Source: JBHHUI01 sp965248775
GTDB taxonomy: Bacteria; Chloroflexota; Anaerolineae; Anaerolineales; JBHHUI01
NCBI GenBank assembly: GCA_965248775.1
Contig: OZ252150.1
Span: 5,642,001 to 5,706,000 of the forward strand
Direction: 5' to 3'
Length of the DNA stretch: 64,000 nt
The notes below the pieces were generated by a model. That model made no database searches, had not been told where the DNA came from, and was given only the letters and a program-made list of their open reading frames with translations. Below, piece after piece: positions 1-6,572 of the stretch (its first letter is position 1; the number at the start of each line of letters is the position of its first letter). Position numbers and translations under genes: made by a program.

Positions 1-326
1 TCGATCATCTCGCGCAATGCGTCCGGCGACAGCTCAGTATCAGGGTTGAGCAACATTGCGTAGCGATAGCAAGGAGCGTCTGGGAAACCGGCAGCTTTCA
101 GACCAAGATTATTGCCATAGGAATAGCCTCCGTTGCGTCCGCTGAAGATGGTTTCACACCAGGGGTATTCAGCCCGAACAAAGTCAACCGTTCCATCCGT
201 CCCGCCGTTATCGATCACCCATGCAGTAGAATCGATCTGGTTCATGGCCGAGTGCAGTGTTTCTAGGCACGCAGATAAAAACTCCTTCGAGTTATGGGAG
301 ACGATGATTATGGCAAGGTCTTTCAT
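1..326 (-). CDS. Glycosyltransferase family 2 (partial, cut by window edge)
   Basis: Reading the minus strand from the ATG at 326-324 gives an open frame that runs off the left edge. It begins MKDLAIIIVSHNSKEFLSAC, the usual first beta strand of GT-A family 2 enzymes. It continues with a VIDNGGTDGTVDFV segment (nucleotide-binding Asp) and with MLLNPDTELSPDAL, the NPD(T/A) metal-binding motif of rhamnosyltransferase-like GT2 proteins. Only about 108 residues are visible. The next gene encodes another GT2 on the same strand, so this is probably a polysaccharide or cell-wall glycan gene cluster. The donor and acceptor sugars cannot be told from the sequence. Confidence 0.85.
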   Translation of the reverse strand, partial: MKDLAIIIVSHNSKEFLSACLETLHSAMNQIDSTAWVIDNGGTDGTVDFVRAEYPWCETIFSGRNGGYSYGNNLGLKAAGFPDAPCYRYAMLLNPDTELSPDALREMI

Positions 327-373
327 AGCTGGTGGTTGCTAGCGGATAGCGATTGGGTTTGCATTATGCATTC

Positions 374-1336
374 TCACGCCCACAGGATCTGCCAGTAACT
401 TCCCAACCGACGGCGAAAGGTTGCGTTGGAAATGCCTCGGCGCAGCCAAGCAAAGAGCGTTCGCAGTATCCAGTACGCCAGTCCAATGATGGTGATGACT
501 TTCAGGCCCAGGTATCCCGGCCAGCCGTAGTTCTTGCGATAGAAATATGCCCGACTGCGTGCGAAGAGAACCGAGCTGCGTTCCGGATTTTTGCTGGTGG
601 TGTGCGCGCTAATATGCATAATCGTCGCGTCCGGAGTGTATAACACTTCCCAGCCCAACTGCCGGACGCGAAAGCACCAGTCCGTTTCCTCGAAGAACAA
701 TCCGAATTCTTCGTCCATCCCGCCAGTCTGTTCGTAGACATCGCGTCGGATGAAGACGGCCGCCCCAAGAATGTGTTCCACCTTCCGCACACGTTCATAA
801 TCCTCTGGAAGATAACGGCCATTCTGTGGCGAGTCGAGCGGGGTCAGCTTTTCGAAGAAGCCGTAAAAAGCCTGTCGGAAATCCGGGAAGCGAAACGTCG
901 AGTGCTGCAGGCTGCCATCCGGATTGACAATGTGTGGCGCGATCATACCGGCTGCAGGCTGCATATCCGCAAATGTAACCAGCGCAGAGAGAGCGCCAGA
1001 ACGCACCTCGGTGTCCGGGTTGAGCATGAAGAGATAGCGTCCGCTTGCGTGGCGGAAGCCGAGATTATTCCCGCGCGCGAAGCCTATACTGCCGTGCCCG
1101 GCCAGCAGTTGCGCCCAAGGGAATTGCTCGCGCACAAGTTCGGCGCTGCCATCGGAGGATTCGTTGTCTACCACGATCGTCTCAACTTCGAGTGCGTCTC
1201 GCGCCGCGCGGATCGACGCCAGACATGCGCTTATAACATTGGCCGAGTTGTAGCTGACGATGACGATGGAAATATCAGGCTGGGATTTTTCTCGGGCTGA
1301 GGATTGCACGACGGCGGAGTCGGATTGTGCCAACAC
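374..1336 (-). CDS. Glycosyltransferase family 2, WbbL/rhamnosyltransferase-like
   Basis: This 320-residue protein has the GT-A fold signature ISIVIVSYNSANVISACLAS near residue 23, VVDNESSDGSAEL near 55 and FMLNPDTEVRSGAL near 105, the metal-binding NPDTE motif. GMDEEFGLFFEETDWCFR near 215 carries the catalytic-base E-E-x-D-W motif of rhamnosyltransferase-type GT2 enzymes. A hydrophobic stretch near residues 278-295 suggests membrane association. The only start in frame before the first motif is a TTG at 1336 or a GTG about nine codons later, so the N-terminus is uncertain. It lies 47 bp upstream of the partial GT2 on the same strand. Its likely role is transfer of a sugar in surface glycan assembly; the substrate is unknown. 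Confidence 0.85.
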   Translation of the reverse strand: MLAQSDSAVVQSSAREKSQPDISIVIVSYNSANVISACLASIRAARDALEVETIVVDNESSDGSAELVREQFPWAQLLAGHGSIGFARGNNLGFRHASGRYLFMLNPDTEVRSGALSALVTFADMQPAAGMIAPHIVNPDGSLQHSTFRFPDFRQAFYGFFEKLTPLDSPQNGRYLPEDYERVRKVEHILGAAVFIRRDVYEQTGGMDEEFGLFFEETDWCFRVRQLGWEVLYTPDATIMHISAHTTSKNPERSSVLFARSRAYFYRKNYGWPGYLGLKVITIIGLAYWILRTLFAWLRRGISNATFRRRLGSYWQILWA

Positions 1337-1446
1337 GTCGAGAGTCTAACAGTTGGGATCGGACGGGTCAATGGCGTGTTAGCCCAAAGTAGTAATGTCC
1401 CCTTTTGCGGTCATGCTCTACGGCACGACCGGGGAGAGGGCAGAAG

Positions 1447-2721
1447 ATGGACAAACTACTAACGATGAGCAAGAAAGAACTCACGCGACTGGAAGTCATG
1501 CAAAGGCTCGCAGAGAAACGCCTGAAACAACGTGAGGCGGCAGAGCAACTGGGGGTCAGCGTGCGCCACTTGAAGCGGCTCTTACGCACCTACCGACAGG
1601 CCGGAGCAGCCGGACTGGTCTCAAAGCGTCGCGGGCGGACGAGTAACAACCATCTGGGTGTCAAAGTTCGCAAGCAGGCGGTGCAGTTCATCCGCAAGCG
1701 TTACGCCGATTTCGGGCCGACGCTTGCCCACGAGAAACTGACGGAAATACATGGTCTGCAATTATCGGTCGAGAGCGTGCGCCAACTGATGGTTGCTGCT
1801 GAACTCTGGAAACCACGCCGCGCTAAACGTGCGCGTGTGCACCAGATGCGTACTCGCCGTGCCTGTTTCGGCGAATTAGTCCAAATTGATGGCTCACCCT
1901 TTGACTGGTTCGAAGGCCGCGCCCCGGCTTGCTCGCTACTGGTCTTCATCGATGATGCTACTGGGCGCTTGCTTGAACTGTACTTCACGCCCCAGGAGAG
2001 CTTCTTTAGCTACTGCGCCGCCCTGCGCCGCTATTTCGCCCGGCACAGCAAGCCGTTGGCGTTCTATAGCGATAAGCATGGCATCTTTCACGTCAACGCG
2101 AAAAACGCCGTCTCCGGCACCGGACTGACCCAGTTTGGCCGCGCGTTGCAGGAGTTGGACATCCAGAGCATCTGTGCCAACACCCCGCAGGCCAAGGGGC
2201 GTGTTGAGCGCGCCAATCAGACCCTGCAGGACCGCCTGGTCAAAGAAATGCGCCTGCAAAGCGTCTCCGGCCTTGAAGCCGGCAACGCCTTCACCCCCCA
2301 GTTCATGGACGATTTCAACCAGCGCTTCGCCGTCGTCCCCGCTGACCCGCGCGACGCCCATCGCCCACTGCTGCCCACCGACGTTCTGGATCGTATCTTC
2401 ACCCGCCAGGATACGCGCACACTCTCCAAGAACCTCACCCTACAGTACAACAAGGTCGTCTACCAGATCCAGACTGCGCGTCCCGGTTATGCCCTGCGCA
2501 ACGCCCGCGTCACTGTTTATGAGCAAGCCGACGGCGAGATCGCCATCCGCTACACCGTCCCGCCGACGGCGCGGGCAAAGGCCGGCTACTGGAGCATACA
2601 GTTTTCAACCGGCAACAGCGCCAGGCCGAGGTCGCTTCCAGCAAGTCGCTCGATCGGAAGCTCCGCAAACCTACACGCCCGGCTGCCGATCATCCCTGGC
2701 GCACTTATGGCCAGCGCCTGA
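1447..2721 (+). CDS. ISNCY-family DDE transposase
   Basis: The 424-residue product starts at the ATG at 1447, preceded by the strong ribosome site GGGGAGAGGG. The N-terminal part (about residues 8-75) is a helix-turn-helix region containing KQREAAEQLGVSVRHLKRLL. The middle is an integrase-core (rve) domain with the three acidic residues in LVQIDGSPFDWFEGR, FYSDKHGIFHVN and AKGRVERANQTLQDRLVKEM. A longer in-frame TTG start at 1405 would fall between the left inverted repeat and the ribosome site and is less likely. No frameshift is visible, so the enzyme could be active. Confidence 0.9.
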   Translation: MDKLLTMSKKELTRLEVMQRLAEKRLKQREAAEQLGVSVRHLKRLLRTYRQAGAAGLVSKRRGRTSNNHLGVKVRKQAVQFIRKRYADFGPTLAHEKLTEIHGLQLSVESVRQLMVAAELWKPRRAKRARVHQMRTRRACFGELVQIDGSPFDWFEGRAPACSLLVFIDDATGRLLELYFTPQESFFSYCAALRRYFARHSKPLAFYSDKHGIFHVNAKNAVSGTGLTQFGRALQELDIQSICANTPQAKGRVERANQTLQDRLVKEMRLQSVSGLEAGNAFTPQFMDDFNQRFAVVPADPRDAHRPLLPTDVLDRIFTRQDTRTLSKNLTLQYNKVVYQIQTARPGYALRNARVTVYEQADGEIAIRYTVPPTARAKAGYWSIQFSTGNSARPRSLPASRSIGSSANLHARLPIIPGALMASA

Positions 2722-2775
2722 ACGGCGAGCCGGTGGCACCGAATGCCCAACGAAGTTAGCCCAAATAAGGGGCTA

Positions 2776-2816
2776 TGGAAAAGTGGGCAAGCACACCCAC
2801 CTTGCCCACTTTTCCA
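2776..2816. repeat. Perfect 16-bp inverted repeat inside the IS tail
   Basis: TGGAAAAGTGGGCAAG (2776-2791) is the exact reverse complement of 2801-2816, with a 9-base loop. It sits between the transposase stop and the right end of the element. It may act as a transcriptional stop or shield for the transposase gene, although no T-run follows. Confidence 0.7.
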
Positions 2817-2852
2817 CAGCCCTACGACGATGATGGTTCATCTCTCCTCCCC

Positions 2853-2900
2853 AAAAGGGGACATCTCTACTTTGGAGAAAAGGGGACATTTCTACTTTGG
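2853..2900. repeat. Tandem subterminal repeat at the IS right end
   Basis: Two 23-bp copies of a motif that begins AAAAGGGGACAT and ends TCTACTTTGG (2853-2875 and 2878-2900) differ at one position. The second copy runs into the terminal inverted repeat. The left end has only one copy, so the right end has two candidate transposase-binding sites. Confidence 0.75.
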
Positions 2901-2922
2901 CTTGACAGACGGGTCAATGGCG

Positions 2923-2950
2923 TTGACAGAACCTCTTCTTCTGCTACAAT
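2923..2950 (+). promoter_or_regulatory. Strong sigma-70-type promoter of the arg operon
   Basis: TTGACA (2923-2928) and TACAAT (2945-2950) are separated by 16 bp. The expected start is near A2957, only about 3 nt before the ATG of the Arg-rich leader ORF, so the leader would be translated from a practically leaderless RNA. The upstream IS target duplication ends at 2922, exactly at the edge of the -35 box. Confidence 0.8.
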
Positions 2951-2959
2951 CACCGCACG

Positions 2960-3040
2960 ATGATTAATTCTTGGGCACTCCCACGTCGCGCTCGTCGTCC
3001 GCGCCAGACCATTGTCTGGATTTTTGGGTTGCCTGTTTAG
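2960..3040 (+). CDS. Arginine-rich leader peptide of the arg operon (26 aa)
   Basis: The ATG at 2960 opens a 26-codon frame that ends with TAG at 3038-3040. Residues 8-15 read PRRARRPR, so five of the seven codons 9-15 are Arg (CGT or CGC). There is no room for a ribosome-binding site, because the predicted transcription start is only about 3 nt upstream; translation would start on a leaderless message. Control codons for the operon's end product, placed just ahead of alternating hairpins, are the hallmark of ribosome-mediated attenuation. Slow decoding of Arg codons when charged tRNA-Arg is scarce would stall the ribosome over the first hairpin arm. The peptide itself probably has no other function. 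Confidence 0.78.
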   Translation: MINSWALPRRARRPRQTIVWIFGLPV

Positions 3041-3077
3041 AACTACTTTTCTTACCGTACACCTAAAGCCGCCAGAC
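3004..3077 (+). promoter_or_regulatory. Attenuator alternating hairpin segments (pause hairpin and antiterminator)
   Basis: Segment 1, CCAGAC (3004-3009), and segment 2, GTCTGG (3014-3019), form a small hairpin inside the leader ORF, right after the last Arg codon. Segment 3, CCAGAC (3072-3077), is part of the terminator's ascending arm and is equally complementary to segment 2. Segment 1 with its flank (CGCCAGAC) can also pair with the terminator's descending arm. The 1:2 plus 3:4 fold terminates; the 2:3 fold, favoured when a ribosome stalled on Arg codons covers segment 1, prevents termination. The pairings were worked out by eye, with no energies computed. Confidence 0.72.
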
Positions 3078-3102
3078 CGCACATTGTCTGGCGGCTTTTT
3101 TT
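3068..3102 (+). terminator. Intrinsic terminator of the arg attenuator
   Basis: GCCGCCAGAC (3068-3077) pairs perfectly with GTCTGGCGGC (3086-3095) over an 8-base loop. Seven T residues follow directly (3096-3102). The AAA before and TTT after can extend the stem. It lies between the leader stop codon and the argC start, with no other gene upstream that it could terminate, which supports an attenuator role. Confidence 0.88.
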
Positions 3103-3117
3103 ATTTAGGACAACATT

Positions 3118-4122
3118 ATGCTTAATGTAGGAATCTTTGGCGCGACAGGATACACCGGTCTCGAATTGGTGCAAATCTTGACCAGGCATCCTGAGGTTGA
3201 AATTCTCTTCGCCACTTCGGAGAGGAATGCGGGCAGCACGTTGCGTGATGTATTTCCGGCCGCGCCGGATTTGCAACTGATTTCCAAAGATGATGCTGCA
3301 GCTGGCGACACCGATATTGTATTCCTCTGTCTGCCCCATGCAGTGGCTGCCACGACAGCGGTTGCTGCCCTGGACGCTGGTTCGCGGGTGATCGATCTCA
3401 GTGCAGACTTTCGGTTGCAGGATGCAGCGGTTTACGAGAAATGGTATGGCATTCCCCATCCGGCTCCTGCCTTGCTTGCGGAGGCCGTCTACGGCCTGAC
3501 AGAATTTGTGCGCCCTGAACTGCCGAAGGCACGCCTGGTCGCCAACCCGGGCTGCTATCCGACAAGTGTGTTACTCGCTCTCCAACCCGTGCTTAAAGCG
3601 GATGCTATTGCAGGCACAATTATCGCCGACTGCAAGTCCGGCGTTTCCGGAGCCGGGCGAACACCGAAACAGAGCACACACTTTGTGGAAATCGCCGACA
3701 ATTTCATGCCCTACAAACTCGGTCGCGCGCATCGACACCTGCCCGAGATGGAGCAACTGATGGGGTGTTGGGTGGAGCAGCCTCCACAACTTATATTTTC
3801 GCCGCATCTACTACCGGTTCCGAGGGGCATCCTTTCCACAATATATATTCCCCTCCATCCAGACTGGAGTGAGGCGCAGGTATATGAACTTTTTGAACGC
3901 GCTTATGCCAACGAACCTTTCGTGCGAATACTGCCAGAAGGAGAGCTGCCATCGCTCTCGCATGTGAATCATACAAATTTGTGTGTCCTGGGATTGACTC
4001 GCGCCCATGACACCCTCATTGTGGCTTCTGCGATGGACAACCTTGTGAAAGGTGCTGCCGGACAAGCAGTGCAGAATATGAATTTGATGGTTGGTTTTGA
4101 TGAGTCAACTGCGCTCTTGTAA
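3118..4122 (+). CDS. argC: N-acetyl-gamma-glutamyl-phosphate reductase
   Basis: This 334-residue protein catalyses the NADPH-dependent reduction of N-acetylglutamyl phosphate to the semialdehyde, the third step of arginine synthesis. The Rossmann motif GIFGATGYTGLEL opens the protein. The catalytic Cys146 lies in the signature VANPGCYPTS. HRHLPEMEQ near residue 206 supplies the conserved histidine region of the substrate site. Length is normal for type 1 ArgC. AGGA at 3107-3110 precedes the ATG by 7 nt. It is the first structural gene after the attenuator, and argB starts 3 bp after its stop. Confidence 0.97.
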   Translation: MLNVGIFGATGYTGLELVQILTRHPEVEILFATSERNAGSTLRDVFPAAPDLQLISKDDAAAGDTDIVFLCLPHAVAATTAVAALDAGSRVIDLSADFRLQDAAVYEKWYGIPHPAPALLAEAVYGLTEFVRPELPKARLVANPGCYPTSVLLALQPVLKADAIAGTIIADCKSGVSGAGRTPKQSTHFVEIADNFMPYKLGRAHRHLPEMEQLMGCWVEQPPQLIFSPHLLPVPRGILSTIYIPLHPDWSEAQVYELFERAYANEPFVRILPEGELPSLSHVNHTNLCVLGLTRAHDTLIVASAMDNLVKGAAGQAVQNMNLMVGFDESTALL

Positions 4123-4125
4123 TAA

Positions 4126-4887
4126 ATGATGCGTGTTCTTAAAATCGGCGGTAACGAATTGGACGACTCGAAATTTCTGCACGTATTGGCGCAAGCCGTT
4201 GCGGCGCAGACTGACCAGCTCGTTATCGTACACGGCGGCGGGAAAGCGATCTCTGATCTACAAGCGCAATTCGGTTTAGAGTCCAAACTCGTCGATGGTT
4301 TGCGGGTCACTGATCAGCAGGCAATGATGGTGACGGAGATGGCGCTTTCCGGGCAGGTCAATAAGCGCATCGTGCGGGCACTGCTTGGCGCCGGACTGGA
4401 CGTCGTTGGATTGAGCGGCGTCGATCGTGGTTTGTTGCGCTGCCAGAAACTCGAACATCCGACAGCCGATCTTGGTTGGGTCGGTGAGATCGTCTCTGTG
4501 CGCGCCTCTGTCATTTTGGATCTACTTGCAGAGGGTGTCACACCTGTGATTTCTCCGGTCAGCCTCGGATTGGATGGACATGCGTACAACGTGAACGCGG
4601 ATCATGCAGCCTGTGCCATCGCAGACGAAATTGGAGCAGAACTGCTCGACTTTGTCTCCAATGTGCCGGGTGTCGAACAGGATGGCAAGGTCATCGCGCA
4701 ATTGTCGCCGAAACGAACCGAAGCGCTTATTAGTTCCGGCGTGATCAACGGCGGCATGCTCCCCAAAGTGCACGCTGCCCTGCGCTCCGTTGAAGCTGGA
4801 GTTCAAGCTGTGCGCATTGTCAATCTCGAAGGGATCATTCATGGCGGAGGCACGCGCTTCTCTGCCGACCCGCTACCTGAGGAATAG
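4126..4887 (+). CDS. argB: Acetylglutamate kinase
   Basis: This 253-residue amino-acid kinase phosphorylates N-acetylglutamate, the second step of the pathway. The glycine-rich segment VLKIGGNELDD lies at the start, VIHGGGKAISDLQAQ-like sequence (read IVHGGGKAISDLQ) near residue 34, and NVNADHAACAIADEIGAELL near 150 contributes to nucleotide and substrate binding. The C-terminal GGMLPKVHAAL motif is typical. It lacks the long N-terminal helix seen in arginine-inhibited hexameric kinases, so it may be a dimeric, feedback-insensitive form; this is an inference from length alone. It starts ATGATG, 3 bp after argC, without a clear ribosome site, so coupled translation is likely. Confidence 0.96.
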   Translation: MMRVLKIGGNELDDSKFLHVLAQAVAAQTDQLVIVHGGGKAISDLQAQFGLESKLVDGLRVTDQQAMMVTEMALSGQVNKRIVRALLGAGLDVVGLSGVDRGLLRCQKLEHPTADLGWVGEIVSVRASVILDLLAEGVTPVISPVSLGLDGHAYNVNADHAACAIADEIGAELLDFVSNVPGVEQDGKVIAQLSPKRTEALISSGVINGGMLPKVHAALRSVEAGVQAVRIVNLEGIIHGGGTRFSADPLPEE

Positions 4888-4891
4888 CAAC

Positions 4892-6088
4892 ATGAATTAC
4901 ACCGACACTGTTTCCACTGATGCGGCTGTGATTGTGCCGACCTACAAACGTGCAGAGGTGCTCTTCGAGCGTGGCGAAGGATTGTATCTCTTCGACTCCG
5001 AAGGGAAGCGCTATCTGGATTTTTCCGCCGGGATTGCCGTCACGGCACTTGGGCATGCCGATCCAGAATGGGTGGCAGCTGTCTCAGATCAGGCCGCGCA
5101 ACTTGCGCATGTCAGCAATCTGTATCACACCAAGCCGCAGGTGCAACTTGCCCAACGCCTGGTCCAGAACTCATTCGCGAGTCGGGTTTTCTTTTGCAAT
5201 TCCGGAACGGAAGCCAATGAGGCGGCGCTTAAGTTTGCGCGTAAATTTGCCGGCAAACATTTCCCTGAGCAAGACAAGCACGGCATCCTTGCTTTCCACC
5301 GTGGATTTCATGGGCGCACAATTGGTGCCCTTTCTGTCACAGCCAACGAGAATTATCGGGAGCCGTTCGGACCCCTCATGCCGGGCGTAGGGTTTTCTAC
5401 CTTCAACGATCTCGACGAGGCGGCCGCAAGAATCGGAGCCGCAACATGTGCTGTAATCGTAGAGCCCGTACAGGGGGAAGGCGGTGTGCACCCGGCGACG
5501 CAGGAGTTTTTGAAGGTTTTGCGAGCGCTTTGTGACGAGCACAATGCGCTGCTCATCTTCGATGAAATCCAATGCGGGCTGGGGCGCACAGGGAAATTAT
5601 GGGCGTATGAGCAATATGGAGTCGTCCCGGACATCATGACTCTGGCGAAACCGCTTGCCGGTGGCCTGCCAATTGGCGCCACGCTCGTCACGGAAGATGT
5701 TGCAAATGCAATGGAACCCGGCGATCACGGCAGTACGTTCGCTGCCGGGCCATTGGTCTGTCGGGCTGCGGAGGTCGTGTTTGATCGTGTCGCCACGCCC
5801 AGTTTCCTCCAGAGCGTGCAATCGAACAGTGAATATCTCATGCACCGTTTACGCACACTCGAGTCCGAACACATTGTGGAAGTACGCGGAGCAGGACTGC
5901 TGCTCGGCGTCGAGTTTGATCAACCCGTTGCAGATGTCGTTGCGACCGCGCGTGATCAGGGCGTTATCGTGATCAACGCCGGAGAGAACGTGCTGCGATT
6001 GTGCCCGCCTCTTATTGTGGCGCGTGCAGAGATTGACACTGCTATCGGCGTGCTAGAAGCGTGTATTGACGAAATGGAACTGCAATGA
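4892..6088 (+). CDS. argD: Acetylornithine aminotransferase
   Basis: The 398-residue PLP-dependent class III aminotransferase converts N-acetylglutamate semialdehyde to N-acetylornithine. Visible motifs are FCNSGTEANEAALKFARK, where the cofactor phosphate binds, IVEPVQGEGGVHPA, LLIFDEIQCGLGRTGKLWA with the PLP-pyridine Asp, and MTLAKPLAGGLPIGA, which holds the Schiff-base lysine. The start chosen is ATG 4892, 4 bp after the argB stop; an in-frame extension back to 4790 would lie inside argB. Its stop overlaps the start of the next gene (ATGA). Confidence 0.96.
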   Translation: MNYTDTVSTDAAVIVPTYKRAEVLFERGEGLYLFDSEGKRYLDFSAGIAVTALGHADPEWVAAVSDQAAQLAHVSNLYHTKPQVQLAQRLVQNSFASRVFFCNSGTEANEAALKFARKFAGKHFPEQDKHGILAFHRGFHGRTIGALSVTANENYREPFGPLMPGVGFSTFNDLDEAAARIGAATCAVIVEPVQGEGGVHPATQEFLKVLRALCDEHNALLIFDEIQCGLGRTGKLWAYEQYGVVPDIMTLAKPLAGGLPIGATLVTEDVANAMEPGDHGSTFAAGPLVCRAAEVVFDRVATPSFLQSVQSNSEYLMHRLRTLESEHIVEVRGAGLLLGVEFDQPVADVVATARDQGVIVINAGENVLRLCPPLIVARAEIDTAIGVLEACIDEMELQ

Positions 6089-6567
6089 AAATTCGATCCG
6101 CTCTTGAAAAAGATGTTCCCACAATTGTGCAGCTCGTAGCTTTACATGCGCAACGCGGCGATGTATTGCCGCGCGAAGAAGAAGCAGTTCAAAAGAGCCT
6201 GCCAGACTGGCTGGTGGCCGAGCATGAAGGCCAAGTGGTCGCCTGTGTTTCCTTGCTTTCCTATCGACACGATCTGGCGGAAGTGCGTTCGCTTGTGGTA
6301 GCAGACGAGGTTAAGGGTCAGGGCATGGGTAAGGCGCTTGTGCATGCCCTTGTGAGCGAAGCCCGGCGGCGTAGCATCCCGACATTGTTCGCATTAACTC
6401 GCACTGTGCCTTTCTTTGAAAGGGCGGGCTTTGATCTGTCAACGAAAGAGAGATTCCCGGAGAAGGTCTGGCAGGATTGCCATATTTGTCCGGTACGAGA
6501 CAATTGCGATGAAACAGCGATGGTGCTCGAACTTGATCAAATTCCACAACAGGATATTGGGGAGTAA
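6085..6567 (+). CDS. argA: Short GNAT-type N-acetylglutamate synthase
   Basis: The 160-residue protein is a single GNAT domain. The acetyl-CoA pyrophosphate loop is VKGQGMGKALVHAL near residue 75. It matches the short ArgA class found in clustered arginine genes, including the C-terminal Cys-rich CHICPVRDNCDE segment that this class often carries. It would make N-acetylglutamate from glutamate and acetyl-CoA, priming the cycle that ArgJ otherwise maintains. The start overlaps the argD stop by 4 bp, so the two are translationally coupled. A broader GNAT activity cannot be excluded, but the position inside the operon strongly favours ArgA. Confidence 0.9.
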   Translation: MKIRSALEKDVPTIVQLVALHAQRGDVLPREEEAVQKSLPDWLVAEHEGQVVACVSLLSYRHDLAEVRSLVVADEVKGQGMGKALVHALVSEARRRSIPTLFALTRTVPFFERAGFDLSTKERFPEKVWQDCHICPVRDNCDETAMVLELDQIPQQDIGE

Positions 6568-6572
6568 TTAGC

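Larger units (their letters stand above)
1377..2907 (+). mobile_element. ISNCY (IS1202-group-like) insertion sequence, 15-bp target duplication
   Basis: The ends are imperfect inverted repeats: the left begins TGTTAGCCCAAAGTAG and the right end, read inward, begins TGTCAAGCCAAAGTAG; both continue with AATGTCCCCTTTT. The 15-bp sequence GACGGGTCAATGGCG lies directly outside both ends (1362-1376 and 2908-2922). That is the target-site duplication, unusually long, as is typical of the IS1202 group. The element is 1531 bp with one transposase gene. The insertion point is between an old divergent intergenic region and the -35 box of the arg operon. Confidence 0.88.

Noticed and set aside
2941..3117. 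T-box riboswitch or ArgR operator in front of argC
   Set aside because: No T-box sequence, specifier-loop layout or ARG-box palindromes were seen; an Arg-codon ORF with alternating hairpins explains the region better.
4790..4891. Upstream extension of argD and similar N-terminal extensions of argJ, acyl-CoA dehydrogenase, IS transposases and the nuclease at 62329
   Set aside because: The extra codons lie inside the preceding gene or beyond a good ribosome site and do not match family N-termini.
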